NCBI GenBank assembly: GCA_027489965.1
Contig: JAIXZA010000144.1
Span: 62,001-126,000 of the forward strand
DNA length: 64,000 bases
Origin: Verrucomicrobiaceae bacterium
GTDB taxonomy: Bacteria > Verrucomicrobiota > Verrucomicrobiia > Verrucomicrobiales > Verrucomicrobiaceae
Direction of reading: 5' to 3'
The notes under the pieces were generated by a model. It saw only the letters and a program-made list of their open reading frames with translations. It was not told where the DNA came from and did not search any database. The position numbers and the translations under genes were made by a program. Below, in pieces: positions 51,314-62,030 of this stretch; the first letter of the stretch is position 1, and the number at the start of each line of letters is the position of its first letter.

Positions 51314-52255
51314 TCACACGCCGATAGCCTTAAGCGCCCAGGCGATGGCAAGCGGTGTGGTGATGATGCTGACGAGTGTCGTGGCAATCACACACTGCAC
51401 CGCGGTGGGGGCATGGCCACCATAATGGCGGGCGATCATGATGTTGAAAACGGCACTTGGCATGGCTCCTTGAACAATCAGGATGCGCTTTAGCTCAACG
51501 GTCAAAGGCAGATACCAAGCTGCCGCCAAAAAGGCAATCGGGATCAGGGCCAGTCGTAGTAACGGCGCGAGAATGGCAATCGACCACCTCATGCGTTCTT
51601 GGCCCCAAATATCCGCGATGGAAGCTCCGATGATCAGCACCGAAAGAGGCACCGCACAGGCACCCAGCATGGCAAAAGTGTTGTGCATGACCTTGGGCAC
51701 ATAACCATGCAGACCTGCGAAATTCAGCAGCAAAGAAAAGAGGATCGTCAGCACAGGCGGATTCAGTGCCAGCTTCCAAGGGGCGTGACTGAGCCCCGTC
51801 AACAAGCCGACTCCGACCGTCCAGCAGGCTAGTTCGACGCCAAGGGTAAAGGTGAAAAGCACGCCTAGAGTCCCATTGTCAGGAAAGAGCGCTGTCACGA
51901 TGGGGATGGCGACAAAACCATAATTTTGTAAGCCACAAGAAACGGCAAAGCTGCGTCTGCCCTCATGCTTGCGCAGGCCGATCAGCGGCGCGGCAAAATA
52001 AGAAACCGTGATGCCTAGCGCTACCAGTCCAAAGCCTAAACCGGCCGCGATTAAAACTGGCAGCGGATGCATGACTGTTTCATTGCCGACCACACGCTCA
52101 ATGATCAGGCAGGGCGTCAGCAGCATCACGCAGAGACGCATCACCCCGGCATCCACCTCTGCGGGCAGCAAACCCGTTTTCCGCACAGTAAAGCCCGCCG
52201 CCATCGTGAGATACACGGGCAGTACAACGGTAAGAATGCTGGCGAAGTCGAGCAT
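51314..52255 (-). CDS. AEC family transporter
   Basis: 313 residues with about ten hydrophobic segments in two five-helix halves, typical of the auxin-efflux-carrier family. Motifs include LPVYLTMAAGFTVRKTGLLP, SCGLQNYGFVAIPI (crossing helix Asn/Gly/Pro) and MPSAVFNIMIARHYGG in the second half. Members export or import organic anions such as malate or malonate. Location inner membrane. No metabolic gene is adjacent, so its substrate cannot be inferred. Confidence 0.88.
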   Translation of the reverse strand: MLDFASILTVVLPVYLTMAAGFTVRKTGLLPAEVDAGVMRLCVMLLTPCLIIERVVGNETVMHPLPVLIAAGLGFGLVALGITVSYFAAPLIGLRKHEGRRSFAVSCGLQNYGFVAIPIVTALFPDNGTLGVLFTFTLGVELACWTVGVGLLTGLSHAPWKLALNPPVLTILFSLLLNFAGLHGYVPKVMHNTFAMLGACAVPLSVLIIGASIADIWGQERMRWSIAILAPLLRLALIPIAFLAAAWYLPLTVELKRILIVQGAMPSAVFNIMIARHYGGHAPTAVQCVIATTLVSIITTPLAIAWALKAIGV

Positions 52256-52329
52256 AGGAAGGGCCTACGTTGGCGCGTTCAATGAATCAGGCAAGGATGG
52301 AACGCGGGGACATCCACTCCAAGCATTGG

Positions 52330-53145
52330 TTAAGCGGAGCAAGTTCGCCATTTGGAGATGGCGAAGGCTAACACAAAAAGCAGTGTTTGAGCCAAGACGA
52401 TGCAGGCACCGGTGGTGCCGTTGATGAAAAAACTAACGTAAACGCCCAGGCAACTCGCTAGCACCGAGGAGGCTGTGGCAATCATTAACATCCGATCAAA
52501 ACGGTCGGTCAGCAGCCTAGCCGTGCAGCCCGGAGTGACGAGCATGGCCACGACCAGAATGATGCCGACTGCCTGCATGGAGGCAACGATGGTCCCAGAA
52601 AGCAAGGACAGCAGCACGTAGTGCATGAGCGTGGTATTCAACCCGATGGCACGGGCATGGGCGGGATCAAAGCAGAAGAGCATCAGGTCTTTCCGCATGA
52701 TCAAAACAACGCTGAGGGTAATCACGGCGGCGATGATGGTTTGCAGAAGGTCAGCGCGCTCAATGCCGAGGATGTTGCCAAAGAGGATGTGATTCAGGTG
52801 GGCATCTGTCTGGACTTTCGTGAAGAGAACGAGCCCAAAGGCAAACATGCCTGTAAAGACAATGCCCATCACGGTATCTTCTTTGATCCGTGTGCTGGCT
52901 TTGATCCAGCCTGTGGCCATAGCACAGAACAGCCCGGCGGCAAAGGCACCAACAGCAAGCGGCAACCCGAGCATGTAGGCGATGACAATGCCGGGCAGCA
53001 CGGCATGAGAAATCGCATCTCCCATGAGTGACCAACCTTTCAGCACGAGGTAGCAGGAAAGCACGGCGCACACGCTGCCGACCAGAGCACTGATCATGAG
53101 TGCTTCGACCATGAAGGGATATTGCAATGGAGTCAGCCAGTTCAT
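52330..53145 (-). CDS. Manganese/iron-type ABC transporter permease (second)
   Basis: 271 residues from the ATG at 53145, which overlaps the stop of the preceding permease gene by 4 nt (ATGA); longer frames lack conserved content. Eight or so helices of the ABC-3 family, with VLKGWSLMGDAISHAVLPGIV and DPAHARAIGLNT as signatures. Paralogous to the upstream permease (53142-54032): the two probably form a heterodimer in the inner membrane, as in TroCD or SitCD. Last gene of the OMP-troABCD-like operon. Confidence 0.9.
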   Translation of the reverse strand: MNWLTPLQYPFMVEALMISALVGSVCAVLSCYLVLKGWSLMGDAISHAVLPGIVIAYMLGLPLAVGAFAAGLFCAMATGWIKASTRIKEDTVMGIVFTGMFAFGLVLFTKVQTDAHLNHILFGNILGIERADLLQTIIAAVITLSVVLIMRKDLMLFCFDPAHARAIGLNTTLMHYVLLSLLSGTIVASMQAVGIILVVAMLVTPGCTARLLTDRFDRMLMIATASSVLASCLGVYVSFFINGTTGACIVLAQTLLFVLAFAISKWRTCSA

Positions 53146-54032
53146 GACGCGCTGCCAGCTTTTGCCCTGCTGGCTGGGGTGAAGCTCTGTGTGGCAAGAC
53201 GACGCAGTCGACGTGTGGCCAGCAGACCATGCTTGGGTGCACAAAAGAGCGCGATGAGGAACACGAGCGTTTGCAGTACCACGATGCATCCGCCGGTGCT
53301 GCCATTGATGAAATAGCTGACATAGGCGCCCGTGATGCCACACAGCGCGCCGGTGACGGTGGCAATGCTGAGCATTCTCCCAAAACGATCGGTTAGTAAA
53401 TAAGCCGTGGCACCCGGAGTCACGAGCATGGCGACGACGAGGCAGGCACCCACGGTTTGCAGTGCGGCAACGGCAGTCGCCGCAAGCAAGGAGAGCAGGA
53501 GGAAGTGCAGAAACCCTGTATTCAGACCGATGGCACGTGCATGGGCTTCATCGAAGCAGTAAAGCAGTAAATCCCGCCACTTGATCGTGAGCACGAGGAT
53601 GGAGAGTCCAGCAATGATGAGCACTTGCAGGATATCAGGATCAGAAATGGCTAGGATGTTGCCAAAAATGATGGTCTTGAGATTCAGATGGCTCGGATAC
53701 AGGGAGAGTAGCAGCAGGCCCAGTGCGAACCAACTCGTAAACACCACGCCGATCACGGCATCCTCACGCAGCCCAGATTTCCTTTTGATCCAGCCCATGG
53801 TCAGTGCTGCGAGAATCCCTGCGATGAAGGCGCCGACCGAAAAAGGCAACCCGATGATCCAAGCCAGCGAAACGCCTGGAACCACGGCATGAGAAAGGGC
53901 ATCCCCCATGAGTGACCAGCCTTTCAGCGTGATAAAGCAGGATAAAAATGCGCATACGCCACCGATCAAGCCGCTGACGAGAATGGCTTTCAACATGTAG
54001 TCGTATTCGAAAGGAGTAAGGAGGTCAATCAT
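53142..54032 (-). CDS. Manganese/iron-type ABC transporter permease (first)
   Basis: 296 residues from the ATG at 54032; a longer frame upstream covers the non-conserved spacer. ABC-3 family permease with FITLKGWSLMGDALSHAVVPG and DEAHARAIGLNTG, about eight helices, and a basic C-terminal tail of about 35 residues (KHGLLATRRLRRLAT) not present in the second permease. Its stop overlaps the next start. A 127-bp gap with short AATGACGAA repeats separates it from the ATPase gene upstream, so the operon is slightly loosened at this point. Confidence 0.9.
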   Translation of the reverse strand: MIDLLTPFEYDYMLKAILVSGLIGGVCAFLSCFITLKGWSLMGDALSHAVVPGVSLAWIIGLPFSVGAFIAGILAALTMGWIKRKSGLREDAVIGVVFTSWFALGLLLLSLYPSHLNLKTIIFGNILAISDPDILQVLIIAGLSILVLTIKWRDLLLYCFDEAHARAIGLNTGFLHFLLLSLLAATAVAALQTVGACLVVAMLVTPGATAYLLTDRFGRMLSIATVTGALCGITGAYVSYFINGSTGGCIVVLQTLVFLIALFCAPKHGLLATRRLRRLATQSFTPASRAKAGSAS

Positions 54033-54049
54033 ACAAAGGAGCCTCTTGA

Positions 54050-54090
54050 AATGACGAATGAATAAGCACGAATGACGAAGGAATGACGAA
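54050..54090. repeat. Three copies of AATGACGAA in the operon gap
   Basis: AATGACGAA occurs at 54050-54058, 54071-54079 and 54082-54090, within the 127 bp between the ATPase and first permease genes. No stem or open frame is associated. It may be slippage-derived or a protein or RNA binding site. Confidence 0.55.
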
Positions 54091-54159
54091 TCCAAAAGGT
54101 CGAAAAATTTGGCCAAAGCTGCTCAGTTCGTTGTGCGGACTTCATTCTCATATTGTCAT

Positions 54160-55059
54160 TCACCCGCCCACTTCCTCTTTTCTCTTCTTGACCAGTTCCT
54201 CACGCTCGGAGCGGTCCTTGTATTCGAGATGCCCGTCTTTGCCAAACACCAGGGGCCGTTCGTCGTCGGTGAGAAGTTTAACGGTTTTTCCATCATGATC
54301 CTGGATGGTGCTACTTTCAAAATGGAACTGGCGCAGCACGCCGCCAAAAGCCCGGCTAAGGTTGTCTTCCGTGAAGACCTCTTCGAGTGGCCCTGCGGCT
54401 AAAACAGTCCGATTCACAAGCACCACCTGATCACAGAACTCGGGCACACTGCCCAGATTATGAGTGGAAACGAGAATGATTCGGCCCTCGTCACGCAGAG
54501 CCCGCAAAAGCTCGATGATGGCCTCCTCCGTCGTGACATCGACGCCGGTGAAGGGCTCATCGAGCAGGATGATTTGACCATTTTGAGCCAGTGCTCGAGC
54601 CAGAAAGACGCGCTTCTTTTGACCGCCGCTGAGTTCGCCGATCTGGCGTTCTTGGAAGTCGGTCATGCCGACCCTGGCCAGGCTTTCGCGCACCATTCGC
54701 TTGTCTTCACCACTGGGGATGCGCAGAAAATTCATGTGTCCGTAGCGACCCATCATGACCACATCCCAAACGCTGACGGGGAAGGTCCAGTCCACTTCTT
54801 CACTCTGCGGCACATAGGCCACGAGCTTGTGTTTTCGAGATTCTTTGACCGTGCCACCCGCGAGTCGGATGCTACCGCTGACGGGCTGGACAAAGCCCAT
54901 GATGGCTTTAAAAAGGGTGCTCTTGCCACTTCCGTTCACGCCGACGAGAGCAGCGATGGTTCCCTGCTTCAGAGTGAAAGTGGCATCACTCAGCGCCGTA
55001 TGCCCGTTCGGATAGGCAACGGTGACATGGGAAACTTCGATGGAGAGTGGGTGCGTCAT
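54160..55059 (-). CDS. Manganese/iron-type ABC transporter ATP-binding protein
   Basis: 299 residues. Walker [13 protein letters not shown], signature [15 protein letters not shown], Walker [13 protein letters not shown], switch His in VSTHNL: a full set. A C-terminal extension (about 235-299) has a charged [16 protein letters not shown] end, longer than usual. It powers import through the two permeases and sits on the cytoplasmic face. Overlaps the stop of the binding-protein gene by 4 nt, so translation is coupled. MntB/TroB/ZnuC type; the exact metal follows from the binding protein and regulator. Confidence 0.92.
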   Translation of the reverse strand: MTHPLSIEVSHVTVAYPNGHTALSDATFTLKQGTIAALVGVNGSGKSTLFKAIMGFVQPVSGSIRLAGGTVKESRKHKLVAYVPQSEEVDWTFPVSVWDVVMMGRYGHMNFLRIPSGEDKRMVRESLARVGMTDFQERQIGELSGGQKKRVFLARALAQNGQIILLDEPFTGVDVTTEEAIIELLRALRDEGRIILVSTHNLGSVPEFCDQVVLVNRTVLAAGPLEEVFTEDNLSRAFGGVLRQFHFESSTIQDHDGKTVKLLTDDERPLVFGKDGHLEYKDRSEREELVKKRKEEVGG

Positions 55060-55958
55060 GGGTCAGTAAACGCCTTCACAATCGTGTCGGCGTTGGTTTC
55101 GAGTAGCTTCATATACGTCGGTGCGGGGCCGCTGGCGTCCGTGAGTGAGTCCACATAAAGCACGCCACCAAAACGGGCACCAGTTTCTTTGGCCACTTGT
55201 TGCATGGCCTTGTCACTGATCGTGCTTTCGCTAAAGACAACAGGGATCTGGTTGCGACGTATGGTATCGACGACTTTTTGAACCTGCTGCGGAGTGCCTT
55301 CCTGATCGGCATTGACAGGCCAGAGATAGAGCTCGTTCATGCCGTAATCACGGGCCAGATAGGAAAAGGCTCCCTCACAACTGACGAGCCATCTTTGGGC
55401 CGCAGGCAGAGTCCCTAATTTTTGCCTCACCGGGGAATCGACCGCTTTGAGCTTCTCGGTGTAAGCGGCTGCATTGGCGTTGTAGGTCGCTGCATTTTTA
55501 GCGTCGATTTTCACCAGCGCCTGACGAATGTTTTCGACATAGAGAATGGCGTTTGCTGGCGACATCCAGGCATGGGGATTGGCCTTTCCGTTGTAGGGAC
55601 CTTCGCCGATACTCATGGGCTGAATGCCTGCGCTGATTACGGCAGATGGCACGTCACGCACTTGCTGGAGGAATTTCTCAAACCACCGCTCCAGTCCGAG
55701 TCCGTTCCAGAGCACGAGGTCGGCATCCTGGGCTTTGACGAGATCGAGTGGCGTGGGTTCGTAGTCGTGAATCTCTGCGCCAGGCTTGGTGATAGAATCG
55801 ACCACAGCTGCATCGCCTGCCACGTTTTGAGCGATGTCCTGAATGATGGTGAAGGTCGTGAGAATGCGCTTTTTCCCATCTGCACGCACGGAAGATGGCC
55901 GCTCGCAAGAAGTGAGGAGCGCCAAGACAAGGACTAGGGAAAAAAGTGGACGGAACAT
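55056..55958 (-). CDS. Manganese/iron-type metal-binding lipoprotein of ABC transporter
   Basis: 300 residues. Lipoprotein signal ending LLTSC with Cys18. Cluster A-I fold. Metal ligands can be read: His in EIHDYEPTP, His in NPHAWMSP, Glu in [15 protein letters not shown] and Asp in LYVDSL, the His-His-Glu-Asp set typical of Mn/Fe-binding TroA/PsaA/MntC rather than zinc proteins. It lacks the His-rich loop of ZnuA. Periplasm-facing and anchored by lipid. It lies 12 bp after the outer-membrane protein gene and is coupled to the ATPase gene. Confidence 0.92.
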   Translation of the reverse strand: MFRPLFSLVLVLALLTSCERPSSVRADGKKRILTTFTIIQDIAQNVAGDAAVVDSITKPGAEIHDYEPTPLDLVKAQDADLVLWNGLGLERWFEKFLQQVRDVPSAVISAGIQPMSIGEGPYNGKANPHAWMSPANAILYVENIRQALVKIDAKNAATYNANAAAYTEKLKAVDSPVRQKLGTLPAAQRWLVSCEGAFSYLARDYGMNELYLWPVNADQEGTPQQVQKVVDTIRRNQIPVVFSESTISDKAMQQVAKETGARFGGVLYVDSLTDASGPAPTYMKLLETNADTIVKAFTDP

Positions 55959-55970
55959 GGATGAGGAAAA

Positions 55971-56753
55971 TTAAAACCGGAGGCTCATGCCAGTAAAGAG
56001 GCCGATATCAGGCGCAGCGCGATTAAGTCCGAGGCGCAGCCCAGCATCGAGAACGAGTTCCGGTGTCACAGCATAGGTCAGGCCAGCATCAAAGAGCGCT
56101 TGAAAGGAGGCGTCTTGTCCGGCAATGCCGACGACTTCGATGAAAGCACCCCATTTTTCGGTCAAACTGAAGCCGAGCGTCGCCGAATGCAGCCACTCGA
56201 GATCATAGCCACTGGTTGTCGCATCGTGTACCACATCCATCTCAGTCATCAGCCCCAGGGAAACGCGATCTGAGAGTGTCATGGCAAACGGCATGATCAG
56301 TCCGCCTGACCAAGCCTGATCACTGACATGGGTGTGCGTGGGGATCGTCACATAGGGCATGATGGCCAATGCCGTGCTGCCCTGATCATTACCCCAGAGA
56401 TTTTTTTTGAGTCGCAGTGTGATGTCACCAAAGCCCGAGGTCCTGGTGGAATCACCGCGCTCGGACTCACCGGCAATGGCGTGACTGTTGACGATCATCT
56501 GAAAGTCCATGTCCGACGAAAGACCGGTCTTGAAGTTCACTTGGCCATAAATCCACTGCTCTGAAACAGCGCCAGGATGCGAATCGCGGCTATAATCGAA
56601 AAAACTCATCTCGATCTGAAACATCCCAGCGGGCACAGAATAAGCGGATTCTGTCGTGTCAGGCCGGTCTGTGCTCATCTCCCGCACCGATTCGGCACTG
56701 AAACTGCGGCTTAGCGCCAGCAGCAAAAGTGGGGAAAGGAGTTGGACACGCAT
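55971..56753 (-). CDS. Outer-membrane beta-barrel protein, MetA-transporter-like, first gene of the Mn uptake operon
   Basis: 260 residues from the ATG at 56753, chosen for the signal peptide (MRVQLLSPLLLLALSRSFSA); longer frames would extend across the operators and the mntR start. The body is made of alternating amphipathic strands ending in an aromatic residue (FTGMSLRF), a beta-barrel signature. TDRPDTTESAYSVPAGMFQIE is the typical start of the MetA/phenol-degradation-type outer-membrane family. It is only 12 bp from the binding-lipoprotein gene and lies behind a predicted MntR site. A role as outer-membrane entry route for manganese is therefore plausible but inferred. Confidence 0.8.
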   Translation of the reverse strand: MRVQLLSPLLLLALSRSFSAESVREMSTDRPDTTESAYSVPAGMFQIEMSFFDYSRDSHPGAVSEQWIYGQVNFKTGLSSDMDFQMIVNSHAIAGESERGDSTRTSGFGDITLRLKKNLWGNDQGSTALAIMPYVTIPTHTHVSDQAWSGGLIMPFAMTLSDRVSLGLMTEMDVVHDATTSGYDLEWLHSATLGFSLTEKWGAFIEVVGIAGQDASFQALFDAGLTYAVTPELVLDAGLRLGLNRAAPDIGLFTGMSLRF

Positions 56754-56760
56754 GGGAAAG

Positions 56761-56774
56761 TTAGCCTGGACTAA
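56761..56774. promoter_or_regulatory. Predicted MntR/DtxR-family operator 1
   Basis: TTAGCCTGGACTAA, a palindrome TTAGCC-N2-GGCTAA with one mismatch, ending 8 bp upstream of the start codon of the outer-membrane protein gene. It is nearly identical to site 2, 48 bp away. Metal-loaded MntR bound here should block the uptake operon. Confidence 0.72.
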
Positions 56775-56808
56775 GAACATCAGCCCAGACTGTTGATCAA
56801 GCGGAAGT

Positions 56809-56822
56809 TTAGCCTGGGCTAA
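56809..56822. promoter_or_regulatory. Predicted MntR/DtxR-family operator 2
   Basis: TTAGCCTGGGCTAA, a perfect palindrome around a central TG (flanking bases GTT...AAC extend it roughly). It lies 64 bp upstream of the mntR-like start and about 55 bp from the divergent outer-membrane gene, so it could control both directions, including autoregulation. Confidence 0.75.
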
Positions 56823-56885
56823 CTTTTCTTGCCTTGGCCAAAGATTGGACTTTGCCGCGGCTCCGTTCTGGCTATTTCTCCGCAG

Positions 56886-57326
56886 ATGCCAACCAAGCGC
56901 CAAGAAACCACCGCGCATGTCCATTCACCGGCCATTGAGGATTATCTGGAGCAGATTCATAACCTGATCGAGGGGAAGGGTTATGCCCGCGTTGTCGATA
57001 TTGCCAAGAATCTAGGCATCTCCCAGGCCAGCGTGACCAACATGATTCAGCGCCTGGATGCTGAAGGTTATGTGATTTACGAGCGCTATCGCGGTGTCGT
57101 CATGACAGAAGCTGGTCGGAAGATTGGCCAAGAAATCGCCCGACGTCATGAGGTGCTCACGCGCTTGCTGGCCAGTTTTGGGCTAGACCCACAAACAGTC
57201 CATGAAGATGTGGAAGGCATGGAGCACCACATCAGCCGCCAGACACTGGAAGTTCTAACGCTGCTCATGGAGGAGCTGGAGGGAAATCCTGAATTGCTCA
57301 TGAAGTTGAAGCGTCAACTAGGCTAG
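56886..57326 (+). CDS. mntR: MntR-like DtxR-family metal-dependent repressor
   Basis: 146 residues from the ATG at 56886. N-terminal winged helix-turn-helix ([40 protein letters not shown]) and the dimerisation/metal domain ([29 protein letters not shown]). Metal ligands expected in MntR can be matched: Asp/Glu in EDYLEQ, His in RRHEV, and Glu-x-x-Glu-His in VEGMEHH. It lacks the SH3-like C-terminal domain, as in MntR rather than DtxR/IdeR. When Mn(II)-loaded it should repress the divergent uptake operon through the two palindromes. Confidence 0.92.
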   Translation: MPTKRQETTAHVHSPAIEDYLEQIHNLIEGKGYARVVDIAKNLGISQASVTNMIQRLDAEGYVIYERYRGVVMTEAGRKIGQEIARRHEVLTRLLASFGLDPQTVHEDVEGMEHHISRQTLEVLTLLMEELEGNPELLMKLKRQLG

Positions 57327-57400
57327 AATTAGGAAATTTCGTCCGACTGATTGCACACGCCCCTCAGCGTGCTAGGCTGCACGTTCACCACCAAAAAATC

Positions 57401-58816
<1,416 letters not shown>

Positions 58817-58892
58817 TTCAGGTTTGATCAGGACTACCTGATTGAGCTAATTAGAGCTCGCTTTAATCTTCAAGCACCTTGGGCTTCCATCC

Positions 58893-61800
58893 TTAGGGTG
58901 ATTTGAGCATTCGTACGCTGCCTGAATCTTTCGGGCTGGTCGTTGGTGTGGTGCTGCCATCTGCTTTCGGCAGAGCATCCCGGAGGAAGAAGCCAAAACC
59001 TTTTTGGACGCCGTTTTCACGCACAAAGATGCCTTGGTAATCAACCTTGCGGGTAATCATAGGAGGCACCAGTGCGGTGGAACGGGGATCATTGTCCTTC
59101 GTTGTGTAGCTGCCTTTGAATCGACCATCCGTGGGAGTGACAGAGAAACTGACGAGCTTGGTATTGGGGTTCACTGTAGTAGCGCCGGCTGCTCTGATGT
59201 TCAGGGTCACATCAGCGTTTACCGCGAGTGGGTCAGTCCCGAGTGTGGTGGCAAATTCAAGCATAGCATTCATTAGCGGAACACCACTGGCGGCAGGCAG
59301 CTCCATGGGGATCACCGATTTATCGGGAGGGGCGTAGAGGCCACCAAAGACCTCCATTTGCAGCAAACCGAAGCCATTTTTATAAATTCGTGAGGTAGGT
59401 TTATCCTGCGGTTTCATCCACAATACCGAGCTGGTACTGGCAAAGGCGTGGCCTGTGGGTCCAGGCGCAGGATCGAGATCGAGAAGTGCGAAGAAGATGC
59501 CTTTGTCGGGAGTGTTGTAGAGAGGCTGGTAAACGTGAACTTTGCCTTCAGGACTGAGATGAGAAGTCGTGGTGAAGCTCTCTCCATCCGCCAATCTGCC
59601 TGTGGCGATGGTCTTACCGTTCGCATCAATGGTCACCGAGCCGAAGCAGTGGCCTTTGGGGGCATCGATCTCGGTGGGAGACTCGAAGGCAAAGGTGTAG
59701 TAGCCGCGCATGGGATCCTGGAACTCAGGAGGCAGCCATTTGTTCCGCCAGGCAAGGAATTGTGGGTGTACGATATTAGCCGTGGTGGGGTCGCTGTCGC
59801 CCGCATCATTCACTTCAAACAAGAGGTTAATGCTGGAGGTGGCGTGCTTGGGCTTCAGCGTGAAAGAGCCGGATGCCCAAGTTGCCGCTGGATTCAGAAC
59901 CGAGAGCGGGCCACTAAACGACAGTATCTCCGTGCCGATGAATGCCTTTCCGCTGTAGGTTCCAGTGCTCATCACTGTGAGGTCGATCCGGCCCCCTAGA
60001 GGACCACCGAGGGCGGAGCCCCGCGTGATGGAGCCTGTAAACACGCCCTCAATGAAAGGAGGCAGCGACTTGACGAGCAGTCGGATTTTCACCGACACTT
60101 TGCCAAATTCATTGCCGACCGTGAAGGTGATCTCGTCGCCTAGAGCTTGGTCTTTGGAAGCCTTCGTCGGGCTCCCTGTGATCCGGCCAGTTTTAGAATC
60201 GATCTTCAAACCAGCGGGCATCACGGCGGTGAAGCTATTGGGAGTGTGAAGAATATTAGCGGGCATCGGGAAGAGCTCATTAACGCTTTGCCCAATGATG
60301 AAGGTCGGCAGTGTCGGTGTGGTGCCCGTGTAGTCAGGCTTGTTGGTGACGACTAATAGCTGCACCTGACCGCCGGTGAATCCGCCCGCCCCAAAAATGT
60401 AAGTACCGCTGTCTCCGGCATCCAAATTTTTGATCTGGAGAGACTTAGTTGTAGCACCTGCGTAGCGGGCATTGTTGGACAGCATCGGTCCACTGGCAAA
60501 GGACCAAAAGGCCAAGGTCACATTGGCTGAGGCGGTGATGGGTAGTGTGGCAGTCCTGCCTCTGCCTACGACGACCCGTGGAATGCTGGGCCGGATGACG
60601 CCGAGCATGCTGCTGTGAGAGACCGTGGCTGCCGGGTTTGTGACCTTCACTGTGTAAGTGCCAGCGGCCGCCAAAGTGACGGGACTCACAGTTAACGTCG
60701 GCGTGGTGACGGCAGGATTAAGTTCCACGTTGTTTTTAAACCAGCGGTAGCTGATGGGCCCAGGGCCAGTGGAAGTGGCATCCAACTGGAGGGTGTAAAG
60801 TTCTTGAATCACCATCATTTCCGGCAGCGGTGTGGTGATGGCGGCCGTGCCGACCTGATTACTGAGCGTGAGGGACCAGGTGATTTCATCCACAATGAGC
60901 CCAGTGGGGTCACGCCTCACCCAGTTCGTAGGATCACGCACCACGGCTTTAATCTTGTGGACACCATTACCGATGCTCGCACTGGCGATATTCAGCGTCG
61001 TTCCCGTTTGTCCTGAAATGGGAGCATTATCGAGCAGCCACTGAACCGTCAGTGCTGGGGCCGTGCTGGGCACCTTCGGCGTGACGCTGAAGCTCAGTGG
61101 AAACTGGCTGGTGACTGTTCTTGACAGTGTTTTGGGGCTATAATCGTCAATGGGAGAAACTCTGCTGTAATAGTTCAGTAGAATAGCCTCACGGGTCACA
61201 CTACCCGGAGGGGCATCAAGAAAGCGCATGAGGGCTGCGTCATGGGGTCGAAACCAGCCGCTCGCGTGATAGTTGGCACCCTCAAAGTGGCCGACCTTGT
61301 CATTGTATAGCGGATCATATTCGGGCGTTCTGGGAACCGGCGTTCCAGACTCGATCCACATGTTCCAGCGAATCTCTGAGAGCACGGTCTTGGCTGTGGC
61401 ATTAGGATACTCCGTGTTCGGGTAGCCAGGAAGTTCCTCGTCATATTCATCCGTCAGCTTGGCAAAGGAGTGCCCCAGCTCGTGCTCCAGAATCTGAGCA
61501 CTGAGGTAATTGGTCGTAGCGATCGCGATGGGGCCGCCACTGCCTCCGTAGGTGTCATCATTGACGATCACGATCGGGATGTCATACTCCGGGACATGTT
61601 TGTTTAAGACAGCATAGGCCCGGCTACTGCCAGTGGAAGAGATCGTGTTCAGCCTATCAAAACCCTGCCCGTTGGTGACAAAACCAGTTTGGAAATAGGT
61701 GTCCTTTAGCACGATCGGTGTCGTGCGCGGGTTTGGGGTGGGCACGTGCGTGTTGTCGGTTCCACTCTCGTTGGAGGCGACCTCGATCCGGTAGATATTG

Positions 61801-62030
61801 AGATAACTGCGATAGCGGTTCCAAGGCTCCTTGCTAAGGAGGAACGTGAGTGTCGCCTGAACATCGGTGGCGAATTGGCCCATCTGGCCGCTTGTGTAGC
61901 CATCGGGCAAAAAGACCATGTTTACACGCGTGCTTCGGCTGCCATTTTCCTCCACCACGACAAGGGTGGAGGTCTGCGCACTCAGTACCGTTGCAGTGAT
62001 GAGGGTGAGGAGCAGGATCAGGGATTTCAT
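58893..62030 (-). CDS. Secreted M64-type metallopeptidase with Ig-like and other C-terminal domains
   Basis: 1045 residues. Signal peptide MKSLILLLTLITATVLSA. Peptidase domain (about 20-310) of the M64 (IgA-peptidase-like) family: NMVFLPDGYT start, then HELGHSF at about residue 183 followed by DEY (HELGHSFAKLTDEYDEE), the zinc ligands and catalytic Glu. After it, Ig-like domains (about 320-500, YRWFKNNVELNPAV...AAGTYTVKVTNPAA), another Ig-like repeat (about 500-570), and a putative-Ig/cadherin-like segment (FTAVMPAGLKIDSKTGRITGSPTKASKD). A long C-terminal region of strand-rich domains follows (FTGSITRGSALGGPLGGRIDLTV, GYYTFAFESPTE). Start overlaps the stop of the partner gene by 4 nt, so the two are coupled. 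Confidence 0.9.
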   Translation of the reverse strand: MKSLILLLTLITATVLSAQTSTLVVVEENGSRSTRVNMVFLPDGYTSGQMGQFATDVQATLTFLLSKEPWNRYRSYLNIYRIEVASNESGTDNTHVPTPNPRTTPIVLKDTYFQTGFVTNGQGFDRLNTISSTGSSRAYAVLNKHVPEYDIPIVIVNDDTYGGSGGPIAIATTNYLSAQILEHELGHSFAKLTDEYDEELPGYPNTEYPNATAKTVLSEIRWNMWIESGTPVPRTPEYDPLYNDKVGHFEGANYHASGWFRPHDAALMRFLDAPPGSVTREAILLNYYSRVSPIDDYSPKTLSRTVTSQFPLSFSVTPKVPSTAPALTVQWLLDNAPISGQTGTTLNIASASIGNGVHKIKAVVRDPTNWVRRDPTGLIVDEITWSLTLSNQVGTAAITTPLPEMMVIQELYTLQLDATSTGPGPISYRWFKNNVELNPAVTTPTLTVSPVTLAAAGTYTVKVTNPAATVSHSSMLGVIRPSIPRVVVGRGRTATLPITASANVTLAFWSFASGPMLSNNARYAGATTKSLQIKNLDAGDSGTYIFGAGGFTGGQVQLLVVTNKPDYTGTTPTLPTFIIGQSVNELFPMPANILHTPNSFTAVMPAGLKIDSKTGRITGSPTKASKDQALGDEITFTVGNEFGKVSVKIRLLVKSLPPFIEGVFTGSITRGSALGGPLGGRIDLTVMSTGTYSGKAFIGTEILSFSGPLSVLNPAATWASGSFTLKPKHATSSINLLFEVNDAGDSDPTTANIVHPQFLAWRNKWLPPEFQDPMRGYYTFAFESPTEIDAPKGHCFGSVTIDANGKTIATGRLADGESFTTTSHLSPEGKVHVYQPLYNTPDKGIFFALLDLDPAPGPTGHAFASTSSVLWMKPQDKPTSRIYKNGFGLLQMEVFGGLYAPPDKSVIPMELPAASGVPLMNAMLEFATTLGTDPLAVNADVTLNIRAAGATTVNPNTKLVSFSVTPTDGRFKGSYTTKDNDPRSTALVPPMITRKVDYQGIFVRENGVQKGFGFFLRDALPKADGSTTPTTSPKDSGSVRMLKSP

